Part shown: piece after piece, positions 32,353 through 45,710 of the stretch
Layout of the letters: every line of letters starts with the position of its first letter
Numbering within the stretch: position 1 is the stretch's first letter
NCBI GenBank assembly: GCA_936450465.1
Contig: OW388293.1
Coordinates: 82,482,134 to 82,546,133 of the forward strand
Length of the DNA: 64,000 nt
Reading direction: 5' to 3'
Source of the DNA: Gibbula magus
Lineage: Eukaryota; Mollusca; Gastropoda; Trochida; Trochidae
Notes under the pieces: generated by a model
Database searches by the model: none
Seen by the model: the letters and a program-made list of their open reading frames with translations, nothing else
What the model was told of the DNA's origin: nothing
Position numbers and translations under genes: made by a program

Positions 32353-35300
32353 CTAAAAAAGTTGACTTTTTATTCTCTTAACCAAATGAAATCTAAAAGC
32401 GAATAAAATGCAAGCAGGAAGAAGCGAAATTACTGACCAGCGTACTTTTACATTTGCCCTGTGCCTCATCCTTTACTCATTAGCATAATGGAACAACCAT
32501 TTTATCTTTCTTAACTTGTGTATGACCAGCTGCAGAAGAAGATGAAAGTTTAAGTATTTCTGGTTCTCCATTACATTCACTGACGTGTGAGTCTGTAAAC
32601 TTGTGAATTCTCAGTGCCGTCGTTTAGGAGTCTTAAGCAAGCATTCCTGGTTGGTCCGGGTGTGTTATTTCTGGAACTATATTTAAGCAACAAGAATACA
32701 TTTATCTATTATTTAGGCATGTACTTGCAAGTTGCTGTTCTATACTTGAATCAATGGTGGATATGATACCACCACCCAGAGCGTTGTCTTGAGGATACTT
32801 CTTTTCCAGTAATCGATTGTGACACATACAATACATATAGGCTTAAGAGCATCATCACTTTCACTGATGTCACTGCAGTCGATTTTTTAGTTTCATACTA
32901 GCGTCGTGTGTACGTTGAAAGTCAAAGCTATAGATGTAAAATGCCTCACTGCAATGTTTGAGACATTTACTAAACAGATAACATTATCATATTCATTCCC
33001 TCGTATTGTTGCAGATAAAATATGTATTAGTAATGCGTTTTTTCAGTGAATAGAAGAGTGACAGTTTTAAATTCACTGACAGTCTGAGATTATTAATTTA
33101 TTAATTATTATCAATTATGGAGAATGTCCCCTTGAAATGACTTCACTGTGTGTTAGCTGACACTTTGCATGATGATGAGGTGATGGTATACACATATTGC
33201 AGATATGAGGACGAGTTTGGTAGAATAGTGAAGCAGGAGAACATGTACCCATACATCAGTGTACACACCCCGAGGTCGATCCTTTAGTATTTATGGTGTA
33301 TTCAATTCAGGTAATTCTAATGACAGCTGTTATTCTTGTAGTTATGACAGTCAACACTTACCTTGTGTTTGAATCAATATTATCACATGTGCTCATACAG
33401 GGGCATCGTCTGTCTTGAGAAGTCCTAGCTTCAAGATCATCGCTTCAGCATGGCTACTGCAGTGAAGCAGGGTCGATATTCTCAGCTTGGGCAAACAATT
33501 ATAGACACGTCAATTAATGGTGAACTCAGTGGAGAGAATAGCATGTAAATGCCACATAAACTATCAACTGTTTACTCTGTTAATCACATCAGTAAGCTAT
33601 GGACAATTGGCTTACCTTGCAACATGATTATAGAAATTTTACTGTGAATGACATAAATGTTTGGGAGCACCGGTCATTCTGACACTTTTTTTTATCATTG
33701 TACTTTACATCAAGTTACTTCACAAATGTTCTCCCAGGTCATTTGATATCAAGAAGATATAATAAGTATCAGATGTTGCAAATTTTAGAAACAGTCCGGA
33801 TGGGTAGGCTAAATGATTAAGCAAGGCTGTCTGAGAGATGATTGACTGCTGTAATCAAGGAGCTTTGCTCTGTGGTGGTAATGAATCAATATGTGGAGTA
33901 GATAATTAAACGACACTGACAACACCACTTTTACTTCTGCCACTGCCAAGACAATTACCATACTAATAAGTCATGGACAGTTCATTTACACTACAGTGTT
34001 TACTATTTTAGGTTTATGGCACATGTAAGCCGGTGTTTAAGTGCGGTAGTTCACTCAGGGCAATATTACACTTTGTAATTTCTAATATCAGATTTGGTTG
34101 TGTACATATCTTGCACCACTAACATAGTGAAGCTGAAAACCATTCACCATCTCTTAGTTCACGTGTCTATCAAAATGCCGGACCTCCCTACAGATGGATG
34201 ATTGTATATCACTTTGTCTTGGCTGCTGCAACAGTTTGACTCTTCAAGCGTCCAAGCGCTTATGCTTTATAGTCTCTGCTACATCAACAGTGTTTTGTCA
34301 ATATCAGGGTTTATTCTAGATGAATTTCAGCGTATCAAGAACGCAACAGCATGACTGCATTCAACAATGGGCAATGGCTCTTATTACACCGATAGGCATG
34401 TCTTTGCTCTGGTTGCCATTCACGTCAGGATCCAAATCAAGTTACTGTGCATGGCCAACAGCTGTCTTCAATGAACTGTTCCATCTGACTTCTGTGATAA
34501 GGTATATAATATTAGATCAGCAAGAAGCCTCAGATCCATGATTCATTATTAACGATTTGCATTCTTTTCCAATTCTTCTTCTAAAATGTTTCTCCATAAA
34601 AGTTTGTAGAGGAAATAACTTTTCCCCCGAGTTGTTCAAGCCATAACAATGAAGCATCTAAGAACAATGTTTATTTTTGTTTGTCTTTTATCAGTTTATT
34701 CTATTTTCCAATAGAAGTAAAAACAAATTGCATGCAATATATTTGTAATCTGGTCCTATTCATGTTTTATTTGGAATACATCTCACTTTGAAAAAGAAAG
34801 TAAATTAATTTTCAGCATTGAGTCATAGATGCATAGTTTAACTGTATGTTAGCTGTATATTATTCACAAGAGTGTTACCAAACAGTAAGCTTTTAAAAAA
34901 TAAGTTTGTAATTTGCATAGAGCATTCCCAAAAGAGGAGTTGCACAGTAGTTAAAATAACATAAACAAATAACATTGTGTTTTTTTGTTTTTCAATGATT
35001 GGTTCCTTATGGGTTGCTCGTCGACCTTACTGAGTTTATTCTCATGCTGAATCGTAAAAAGGGAAATATAAAATTTAACAGTCGCCATTTACTTCATCGA
35101 AAGTAGAACATGATAGGCGCATTGCAAAACTTGATATATGTTATCAAATGCAGTGGATGTGGCGAATATTACATGATGATTTTGTTCGGTGATTTAATGC
35201 ATTTCCAGATATTTTTTAGATCATCAGACTTAAATGTCATGTCTTTAACACTGAGATCAACTAGTTAAAGCAGAATAATATTTCAGCTTGTGCACCACTG

Positions 35301-38300
35301 TCTTTACAGTCTTTAGACATGTACACGTAAGCATTGGGTGTTAGAAAGCTCTAGTAGTCAACTGGTGAAGAAGCTTATATTATCAATCTATGATTTATCT
35401 AGGAATAATGCTTACAGGGAGACGATCATGTTTAAATTTTTTTAATGAGGGTTTTTTGTATATAGATTAATAATCACAGAAATTTGTACTTTAAATACGT
35501 GATGAAATAGTTAACAGAATATGTATGCTTAGACTGACAGCCAGACACACATACTCTATTCTCAAACACTGTCTGAAGTTTGGTTTTCTAACCAGGCATC
35601 ACAATGGTCAACGAATTGGCTGTAAAGTGTGAGGATATCTGCGCTGATGTCTCTGACTTTGATTCCAGTTATCCAATATGTGGTGGTAATAAATAAGATA
35701 TTGGCAGACAGAGTAAAGATAGGTTTATCCCTCCAAACGACTTTTAGTTTCATTATGTTGTTGAATATATTTCTTATTTTATAATTGATATACACCTTAC
35801 CACTGAATCAAATATGAAATCACGAAAAGCCAACAAAACACTGTATTTAAACACAACAAAGATCATAATGATCAACATTTCACCACATACATGACAACCA
35901 CAGGTATAGAGATTATGGTTTTCAGTGTTTTATTTTGCCCTATTACTCGCTGTAAACCTTCTTAAGCATGCGACAAAACTATCATAACAGTTTTAGTAAG
36001 TTCAGTGAGAATGGTATCACGTTTTTGTTTGAAATACATTTCTGTTGGCTAGATAATCGTAGTGAGAAACGGACATATATATTGACAAGGGCAATGTTTC
36101 AATCAATTTTCATTCGACATTGAAGAGGACCCAGAGCTATAGCACATCAACATATACGATGTGGATGTACAAACATAACTGCATTTACATTGCTTAATTG
36201 ATTGGCTTAAGAAACAGTCATGAATACGATACCCAAAAACAATACGCTCAAATACCAATTTATAGTCCTTTATGTTCACTCTGTAATAACAAAATATGTT
36301 CTTTGCAACGGCCATAGTGATCCCTCGATTTTTAACAATAAGCAATGAGAATAAAGTGCTAAACGGTTGTCATGTTACTTTTCTGCAGTTTGCGTTGAAC
36401 AATTACATGCTGTAGACAATTAAGATTCCATGTGTAACCCACAAGTTCATTTGTTGTTATTACTAACATTACATAATTACTGAAAGACAACTATTCAAAT
36501 TCTTTCTGATTCTTAAGATCCTGACTATGATTTCAAGCATATGGATAAGATATTACAGCAATATCAAGTGGGTTATCTGTTATCTGACCAGCTAAATGAA
36601 CTGGCTACTGGCTGCAGTAACTAGCGACAATCCACCGGTGGTTATCAGCATCAAGTATTCATTTAAAATGAATACCTTGAGGAATGTAATGAACTGGAAG
36701 TATTGTGTTATAAACCTCTAACATGATTTAACACATTAGAATGTTAAATTGTAGTAACCTTTACTTGACAGCAGACATACACCAAGAAGAAATCAAAGTA
36801 AAATCATTACGTTTGGGGGATTTCAGAAAATCAAACTTCTGCCCGCCAATTCAGTAAGGTCAAAGTCAGTTGAGTGTCCCTTAGTGAGGTACGTTAACAA
36901 CGCCATTGAGCGACTTTCTAGGTACAAGTGGTACGCCATAAGTAATGTTAGTTAATCACGCCAGTGAACCACTTCTTATGGATCACAACTGGCCCACTAG
37001 GAAGTGAATAAGCTGGGTAAAGGTTACCCGATTTGAGGTCGATGAGGGTATTGATGTGTGGACTGCCAAGTATACTTGTATGAGCTATTTGAGTGGTATT
37101 ATATAACATGTAACAGATAACTGGTTACAATTGGTTTTGGAATTTAATGTTTTTATTCACCGAATGCGACTAAATAGATTGATTTTTACTTACTTGGCGA
37201 GAGTGAATACATTTATGTGAATAAACTATTCAACTGTCAAGTATCCCTTTTGTCCCATCTGTATCAAATTGTTAGTATTTTTAACAATCATCAAAACAAA
37301 CACCTAGTTATAGTGATCCGTGCAGTGGCATTAAGTGTAGATATATAATGGTAATTCATGGAAATTCATTTCCAGAGACACATTCCATTGATCCTGTCAG
37401 CTTCAGAAGTAATAGTGATGATGCCAGCCCGTCAAAAAATTATCAGCACACCCTAACAAATAGTTACAACGCTGAGATAACAAAATATGTTATATTTTTG
37501 CTATTCTGTACACCGCATACCGCTTGCATATGAACGATCTGTTTCAAGTAATTGTCATAATGCCAAAAATGTTGGCAATGGACAAAGTTTGTTTATGAAA
37601 TTTGACATTTTATTTAAAAGCATTTGAGAAAATCAAATTGTTTTCTAACGCATTCAGTTTCTTATATTGACTGATATTATTAATAGAGTAAACAATCATT
37701 GATATGTGAGGCATCTTTACTCCATACTATCAATTCAGTCCCTCATTAATTACCTTCTCTTACCGTTTGTGCTGAGAAAATCGATGTAGTTTTATAGTGG
37801 TAGACATCCTTGAAAGATGCAGTCACAGCAAGCTTTGCCTTCTTGTCAAGACAGATGATTTGACATGGGTCCTTCACTCCAAATAGGAAGGAAATGTCCA
37901 TCATTTGAGCTCATTCTTATAAACATGGTCTTGGATTACTAATGTATTGGTAACATTTCAGAACATTTCCCTTCAAAAGGCTACACAATTTTAAACGTTA
38001 AGGTTTGATAGGATTTATAAGGTTCAAGTACCTTTATGTAATGACTGTCATGCGTGTGTTTCAAGGTTACATTGATTTTCTCATGAACTCTTTCATTATT
38101 GCAACATCAATCGTAACTTAATCAAGTTTACTACTGCTAATCAAGTTACTTCAGAGCACTTCCAAGGCCTTTGAGAAGTATTTCAAAGACGGTGATTAAA
38201 ACTAGAAGCAAGAAAATTATGGAGAACATGGCATTTGATCAGAGGATACATTTAAACGATGAGCAATAGCCATCCTATCTATTATACCTGTATTCGTGGT

Positions 38301-39089
38301 GGCATTTGGTCCTGTGCATTGGTCATTTCACCCCTATCAGTGAAGTTCACCAACAATGGGTAAACTGAGGGTTTGAAGGGTAAATCCCTGTCCCACATTC
38401 AGACAAGAGTTGACAGACTTGTGGTGTCACTCTATATAGGTAACCTTATTCAAACTGTGCCTTATTATAATGTGCAGTACAAATGAGTATCCTGTCATGG
38501 TTTTGGAGATGACCTTCTAGCGACATGTATGTCAGTTTGGGTGAAACCAGGGTAATGATGATGATGGCGCCTTTATAGTATGCACTTGTGGATGGAAAAG
38601 TGCACCATATAAATATCCATCATTGTCATTTTACTGGCACAGCTAATATTAAGAACAGAAGAGAAACACAAATAACTACAACCCAAACATGTTGTCTTTT
38701 ATCTAGTTTACATATATTGAAATGGGTGGTATTTCTGGTGCAATTAATGAACATAAACGTTTACATTGACACAATATGGTGTGTTTGCAATTCCGTTTAG
38801 CTTGACTTCATAGTTTGAGGATTGATCATGATACAGATTGACCCAGTATAAAGATAAGTTTGAGCTGTTGAAATAATGTAGATGAAACAAATCATATAAC
38901 TGGAAAAGGTGAAAAACAAATTCAACTTAGCATATATTTTAATAAATTGCTGTTCCTAAACATGGCATATTTTGTCAATCAGTTATACTTTATTCTCATT
39001 TTCATATTGCAAATAATGCATTCGTTCATGATAAAATAGTATACACGCTGTGCTTGAAAGCTTTTCCTCGTCGATGCTCTGTTCGTTAA
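32353..39089. other. long stretch without a recognised gene
   Basis: No frame resembles a known protein. Two weak structured items are visible. One is an imperfect inverted pair at about 36911-37003 (ACTTTCTAGG against CCTAGGAAGT-like ends). The other, at 38551-38620, has GATGATGATGGCGCC followed by TTTATAGTATGCACTT mirrored by AAGTGCACCATATAAA, probably a fragment of another repeat. Exons of an intron-rich gene cannot be excluded from sequence alone. Confidence 0.5.
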
Positions 39090-39390
39090 TATAAGACATG
39101 TCTGTGAAGACACAGCATCAATGGTAACCAGGCCAGACTAATTTGACCAGCTTCCAGCAGGGAACATGTTCTGTAAGTGGCTCATCTTGGATACGAGGAA
39201 CGGTAATAGTGCAATGATCTCATTATAGACTTACTAACCAGATTAGACAATTAGTAGTGAAAGGGACATCTACAAAAAGTCTCGATCCAACCTGTTCTGA
39301 GATCTCATTATAGGGGAATTCCGAATTAAGATGTCTGGAAAGAGGACTAGTCTTAAATCGTTAAGAACGCTTTCTACATGTCTGTGTTGA
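39090..39390 (+). repeat. dispersed repeat X, copy 2
   Basis: It matches 5660-5830 (ATGGTAAC, GGAACATGTTCTGTAAGT, AATGATCTCATTATAGACT) and, more weakly, 47690-47800 (GGCTCATCT, TTACCAGATTAG). It lies about 200 bp upstream of duplication copy A. Confidence 0.6.
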
Positions 39391-39467
39391 AGTTTGTTTA
39401 AAACATATATCAGCTATTGTTTGGATAGTACCGTCTGCCATGCGGAATATTACAGCTTGATTACAGG

Positions 39468-39500
39468 TAATAATAATAATAATACTAATAATACATAGAT
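39468..39500. repeat. TAA microsatellite
   Basis: An interrupted TAA run (TAATAATAATAATAATACTA and onward) between repeat X and duplication copy A. Confidence 0.8.
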
Positions 39501-40184
39501 GATTAAACGTTATTTCTGATATCTGTATGCTTTTATATTAGTGAAGTTATATTATGAAGTGGACACACTAATGTTGGAGCTGTTTGCCTGATTCCTTGGA
39601 AAATAAAGATATATATAGATCAGTGATGTCTTTGAACTTGTCAACGATTTTTATGTTACCTAATAATACATGACTTAAATACTTATTGTGTTGTGTTGTT
39701 TCCGGAGCTGATTTGAGGTTACAAATATGATTCATACTATAATTATCTTTGTCCAGTGTTTGATATCGGCAAAATAAGAGTTTATGGTACTTCCATGTCT
39801 AATATTAGAATTCATTTCTTTCATATGTATGGTTTCTTTGAAGTCATCTTGGGTTAAGATCCTGACTGCAAAGGTATGTGACTACATATTGCAGTGAGAT
39901 GCTGCTATTTAGAAGAAGTAACATGAAAAATGAAAGTCTAGCGCACAGATCCCTGCCCGCCTGTACAAAACATTTATATGTTGTATCGCATATAGTCAAC
40001 CATGTCAATGAATGATGATAACTTCAATTGACACTCTGGAGATGTCACGACAGTACCACCACACAGGTAAAGCCCATGCCAAATGTGAAAAATCAAGTCA
40101 TATGTGTTCTAGTTTTCGGTGTGAATTGGAGTTCCTACAATTTGAAGTTTCAAGACATATAGTTCTCCGATACGAATCAAGTTT

Positions 40185-40419
40185 AAAAAATGAGTGTACA
40201 TGGTTCGAGTAAGCTGTTTAAATCGTTTCTGTAATTCGAAATAATAAAATGCGTTCACAATAAAATGGTTGCCATTGAATGTTTGCTTAATACGCAATAT
40301 CGTTATAACCACTATAGATAATTGGTTTGTATAATAAGATGTTTTACCCTCTAAAGTAAATTTAAAAATTTAAAATTTAAAAAAGTAAATTTTGCCAAAA
40401 ACGTGCTACAGCCCCATTA
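40185..40419 (+). repeat. remnant of a MITE (right part)
   Basis: It corresponds to the right portion of the MITE at 56439-56775 in copy B, ending AAACGTGCTACAGCCCC. The left inverted repeat is missing because copy A is deleted there. Confidence 0.6.
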
Positions 40420-41455
40420 AGTTACATTGGTTTGTTGTACACATTCAGAAACAAACTAATAACCACATTCGCAGACCAGTTGGTGTTACTCAGTCTTTAC
40501 ATCTCACATTCATGACTCTGATAAAATACCAATAATGCAAAATCAGTTAGATTGATGAAATAAATAATTCAACTCAATTTCAAAATAACAGTATCCCCCT
40601 CCAAAATAGAATATGTGCACTGCACTTTGATATCCCCTGTCATGCTATTTATTTTGGAATAGTTTTCAGAGAGTAGGAAAAGGCTATGTATCCATGACCT
40701 TTGGTAACATTCCGTTCGTCTTGATCATCAAGTTCTCAGTGAGCATATCAGCTTTGTTTGAATGTTTACAAGAAACATGTGTAGATGCACACGTTTCTGT
40801 AGGATTGTGGAACGGTATTTTTAAACAGAGAGCGATGGAACAGCAAACCGTTTCAGTAGCCCTAGCCCGATTTGATCTATCATGTGCATACAATGCGTCA
40901 GTGTGTATACGTGAAGTGTGATTGAAGATAAGAGAGAATCATATTACCAGACTCCAAGCCATGATAACATGACTATCAATAATATATAATGTATCAATAT
41001 GATATGAGTATGTAGTAATAATGAGTTTCCTGGTCAAATCGGGCTCCCTTCAGTGTCACAACCTTTCCTCAAGGTTGCCGGGGGGTTAATGCAACCATGT
41101 TGACATACAAATTCATATTACTGATCAAATAATTTATAATCCGCCAATCTAATGATTGTGTTAGTTGCATTAGATCATCAATATTGTGTTTCTCAATTTT
41201 CTTAGTCATGCTAAACGATATACTTGGTATTGAGAAATATATCGCAAGGAGGAATAATAACTTTATGACTTTTGAGAAATAATGGAAGTAATTGAGAAGT
41301 TCATTTAATTCTTGTTAATCCTGTTTCTCTATGAAAGTGTTGAACTGTTTTCTCTCAACATTTGAATGTACTATTCATGCCATGTTATGTCAGCTCAGTT
41401 CATATGTATACGTTTCTATGCCTTTTTACGAATGTATTATTGTATCCTTGGAAAG

Positions 41456-41488
41456 TGAATAAAAAAAACAAAAAACAAAACAAAACAA
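41456..41488 (+). repeat. A-rich tract with AATAAA, possible retroposon tail
   Basis: GTGAATAAAAAAAACAAAAA continues as an A/C-rich run. The identical tract is at about 57985-58017 in copy B. It could be the 3' tail of an old retroposed sequence inserted before the duplication; no parent is identifiable. Confidence 0.35.
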
Positions 41489-42574
41489 TTTTAGTCGTTG
41501 TCGTTGATTGCTTTCCTGTAGAAGTGGAGAAATAGCCGTCCTAATCACGGTTTATGATATACAACTGGCGTCGAGTGAGTCACCCTTCAGATTAAAGTGT
41601 TACAACATTATTTTCAAGGTCTCAATGTGTTTTTCACGCTGTTGTTCATGTTTTATAAAGACATAGGTTGTTGATTTGGAAAGTTGTTGGACGGTCAGTA
41701 GGTTAACCAGACTCAAATCCTGTCAGTCCTTATTTATTTTCATTCTTATTCCAAAGTAGTTTAAGTTTATGACAAAGGATTAAGTGGTACCAGGTTGTTT
41801 TCTCCTCCTAGATTGGGTCTTGTTTGGTGCTAAATGATCCTTGAATAAAGAGTGCACAACTACACTACTTGATGTGATTCAATAAAATATTCAAATTAAT
41901 CATATCACCTTTAAAAAGGTAACCCATATTTTTCTTCCTGAATCGCAAAAGGCAGGCGAAATGATAAATGCAGAAATGCTGTCTGTCAATATTCAGAAAG
42001 TTACCTTTATATTGTGTACTGGTCAATGAATGATAATCCATGCTGTGTTAAAAAATGACAAACAAAGACCGCAGAATGTGTATTTACATAGTCATATTAG
42101 AATAGGGAGTTGTAATGTATTAATGATGTTAAACTGCCTCAGAGATTACTTGATTTATAAGAATGTGTTGACAAATATTAATTTAATTAATCACATTGTG
42201 GTTACAGTTTACAGTCGCCAACAGCAAATGTTTCTATTTTCGGGAGGAACTGCCTTACTTTAACAAAAATAATATGTTTCATTATCCGGGAAAGCTGAAG
42301 AATAAAAAAGAAATTGCATCGTATTCAATTTCCGTTCTTTATGTGTGCTTAAATGCAATATACTGAATAAATAATCCAATCTCAATATAAGAAATACAAA
42401 TCTTCTTATATTGAATTCTAGAAACAGTTACAGTTTTACATTTGAAATTATTGTTCCTCAGAAATGAAGTTTATTCATGGAGATTTATTTCAAAATGAAA
42501 TTCATTTTTTAAGAATATTTATATATTCAAAAGAGTCAAAGATTAAGCTTCAGTCGTATGTCTATATGTTAAAC

Positions 42575-43895
42575 AAGTTTGCTACACAACCTAATCCGCA
42601 ACCTTAAAAAGTCCAAAGCTGCAGGGCCTGATAGGATAGAAATGAGCATCTAATCTATGGCTGACATTGTCTTGAAGCAAACCGTGTTGACCTTTTCAAC
42701 AGCATGCTCAAATCAGATTACATCCCTCACGCATATAAAGCAGGAATCATCATTCCAATCCATAAAGGTGGCAATAAACAAAAGAATGACACAGCCAGTT
42801 ATAGGCCTATCACGCTGTTACCGGTTATCTATAAACTCTTTGAGAAGCTTCTCCACAACAGGCTTAGCATCTGGATCAAGCGAAACAACATTCCAGTCCC
42901 GAACCAACAACAGCAAGGTTACCAAACTGGAATTGGTTGTACTACTACAGCATTCAACCTCACGGAGTCCATCCACTACAACAAAGTAGCAAAGTCTATT
43001 CAGCATTCCTGGATAACAAACGTGCCTTCGACACAGTCTGGCACAATGGACTGTTTTTAAAGTTAAATCACCTCGGAATAACAGGACTCACATGGAAGCT
43101 TGTATTCAATGCCTACACAGATATGAGAAGCTCAGTCGCAGTTAATGGCGCCACATCAAGATCAATCCCAATAAAACAAGGTGTAAGACAAGGAGGGGGG
43201 TCATGTCCACAATCCTTTACCTCATATTCATAGACGAACTCCTTACACAACTTCAATCTTCTAACTATGGTGTCACTGTCATGGATCTTAACCTTGGCAA
43301 TCCATCCTTAGCCGATGACATCACACTGCTAGCCTTATCCCCAAGTGCTCTTCAGTCAAAATATGCCAGAAAGTGTCAAATGGCCAAATCACTCCAAGAT
43401 TTCCAGCAACGAACAAGAACTGACATGTGTCTGAGTATGATCAACTGGCTACCAATCACTGAAGAGATACATAAACGAAAGCTGATGTTCCTCTATAGAC
43501 TCTGCTCACAGACTCTTAGTGAAACCATATACACATATGGCTCAGCTCTGGGTCTCCATTCCACAGAACACTGAGTCAGCATGCGAGCTTTGCAACAAAA
43601 GCTATTATGACCTCATTCGACATGTAATGACGTCTTGCAACCATCTCGGTGATCGGTATGATAGTTTTGATCAACAGGGATAGACTCATTTCCGCTAGAA
43701 TTGTGGTCAAGCCTCGACAATACAGACAACGAGACCTTACTACAATTTCTGTTAGGAAGACCTTTCCAGATTAACTTAGACTCTAAAACTGCAGAGACTT
43801 GTGCGCTGTGTCTGTCATGAACGTCATTGCTCTCTACCAGAGAGAACTTGTTAGCAAGAGACATTAGCTGCCACTGATACACGGACTTCTTAATG
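42575..43895 (+). pseudogene. non-LTR retrotransposon reverse transcriptase, truncated (copy A)
   Basis: Starting near LKKSKAAGPDR-like residues (about 42600), the fragments read: KAGIIIPIHKGG and SYRPITLLPVIYKLFEK (frame from 42704), then after a shift VYSAFLDNKRAFDTVWH (motif A, FxDxxxAFD) and IPIKQGVRQGG (motif B), then in a third frame LADDITLLA (motif C, ADD at 43311-43319). Near 43570-43650 a C-x2-C-x8-H-x4-C knuckle (CELCNKSYYDLIRHVMTSC) lies at the C terminus. The endonuclease half is absent (5' truncation). Copy A lacks three coding pieces and the 3' UTR kept by copy B. The shared frame shifts show it was dead before duplication. Clade not assigned. Confidence 0.8.
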
Positions 43896-45140
43896 GATGA
43901 AATGTGTATTACCCACAGAAAAAAATTGCTGTAAAGTCAATACAGTTTCTAATGTCAAAGTCAATGTTGAAAGTTATTCAATCTGAAATGGGTATTCGAA
44001 ATAATTAATTTCAATTTCAATGTTGACTTCACAAGATCACTGAAGAAAGTTTTGTCCTAAATAAATGCTTAATGTTTAATATCATGCTTTTGGGAAATGA
44101 AACGAGAAATACAATATAGGTTAGCCCATGCTAACATATTTTACTAATGAAAATATTGCTTCTTATAATTCGTAGTTTTTTAATCTCCTTCACTAGGCCG
44201 GATATGAGAGGGAAATATAACTTTATTTACTTAATGTATTGCGTCATAAAGCAATGATGCGTCGACTATTTTACGTTCAGAGTACTAGTTATACTCATTT
44301 TGAGTATATTACGTCTTCAAAAGCCTTTAAAACATAGTTGCATTGGCAGATTGTCTCACATTCAGTCCCACATTTACATAGATTTAGTTCTCCTCTTCAC
44401 ATCTTAATGCCTCGCTGCGTATGTATGGAATTCAGTGGCTGAAACATTAACAAACTTTGTATAAACAAACAAATATTATTCAGGAAATTGAAATTAAATA
44501 AAAATCAAATTATTTCTTGTGAACAACGTATTAAATAGAACATACTTATAAGGTGTATTTTGGTAGTTACAAAACGAGTCTCAATAGTAGAATAAACTTG
44601 CTAATCTACTTCATCAGACGATGTCGCCGTGAATGGTGTGATTACATAATATGATAAATATTTATACATATAGGCTTATAACAGGCATAATTGTAACTAC
44701 TCTAAATCAATACTGTCAGTCTTATCTTTCAATTGGTAAATCATCACCTTGAAATCCCTTCCACGTGCACCTGTCAAGAAAGTTATCTGGAACATCCATC
44801 ATTCCCCTCGATATGGACACATTCCAAACAGCCAATTACTGCTTCTGTTTCTCACACATTTCTTACAGACCCACTGACACAGTTGGCGCTTTCTCTGCTT
44901 GATCTCTATCATCTATTGCCTTTGTATAATGCCTTTATGTGTCAGATTGAGTTACATTTTTGTGCTACTTTGATAAAGGAAATGAGTAACACTGAAGCAA
45001 ACCCAGATTAAAGTTGATTCGCTTTTGGACACTTCATAGAGACATTTCAGTTATTGGTGACAATGCTCTGAGATTAACTGTTGTCTTATTCGGGTAATTC
45101 ATAGAAGTGAGGTGTATTTTAAAAGCAACAATATCATGAG

Positions 45141-45539
45141 ATGTATGAAGTAGTAAGTTATACAAATATGATAATGGCTGTAAAAGCAGTAAATTTCTTA
45201 CTTATACTAGTATATGGCAAATACTTCCATGCTAAGGGTAACATGTCATGCAAATCGAAAAACGAGGTTTACGTCATTTCTTGTGAAAAGCATGATCTCA
45301 CATACATCGGACAGACTAATAACCTTCAAAAAGGAGTTACAGTTCACAAACAGCAAAAAAGAGATGAAAGTTTAAGACACTTAAAAGTTAGCAAACATAT
45401 ATCTCAGTGTAGTAAAGGTACATTCAAAATATTTCCTTTTTACGAAATATACAACAATGGAGGTGACATTACGACACAATTAGTAACAAAAGAACAGTAT
45501 TTCATTTCAAAATGTTCCCCTTCATTTAACAGCAGTTAA
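45141..45539 (+). CDS. GIY-YIG endonuclease-like frame, Penelope-type remnant (copy A)
   Basis: An uninterrupted 132-codon frame. Residues 43-48 (VYVISC) and 55-59 (YIGQT) form the two strands of the GIY-YIG core; SKHISQC (84-90), FKIFPFYEI (95-103) and E118 in VTKEQYFISK, then PSFN at 127-130, match the rest of the domain as found at the C terminus of Penelope-like elements. In such elements it nicks DNA for target-primed insertion. The arginine expected after YIG is missing: residues 62-66 are LQKGV, so catalysis is doubtful. No Penelope reverse transcriptase precedes it; the 40 residues upstream are nondescript. Probably an inactive remnant rather than a host gene. Confidence 0.6.
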   Translation: MYEVVSYTNMIMAVKAVNFLLILVYGKYFHAKGNMSCKSKNEVYVISCEKHDLTYIGQTNNLQKGVTVHKQQKRDESLRHLKVSKHISQCSKGTFKIFPFYEIYNNGGDITTQLVTKEQYFISKCSPSFNSS

Positions 45540-45605
45540 CACCATAATCCCTAATCCTATCACGGTCAATTAAGACCAATCAGATTATAGTGGGGATAAC
45601 TTTCA

Positions 45606-45710
45606 AAGACGTTTGTTTTCTTGCTTTGAAGTTATTAGCAACCTGTGTTGCCAAGGCAGACCATTTGTACATAGACTATAAGACTACCGCTATGCTTCAA
45701 ACAATTATTC
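45606..45710. other. segment present only in copy A
   Basis: About 105 bp between TTCAAA at 45600 and TTCAAA at 45698 are absent from copy B (near 62900). The bounding TTCAAA pair could be a 6-bp target duplication of a small insertion in A or the microhomology of a deletion in B. Confidence 0.6.

Noticed and set aside
36911..37003. Imperfect inverted pair suggesting a MITE
   Set aside because: Arms pair poorly beyond 10 bases and no target duplication is visible.
44733..45011. 92-codon frame preserved in both duplicates (also 62033-62311)
   Set aside because: The duplicates are recent. Several differences change amino acids (L/I, H/P, S/F, P/A, M/T), and no motif is seen.
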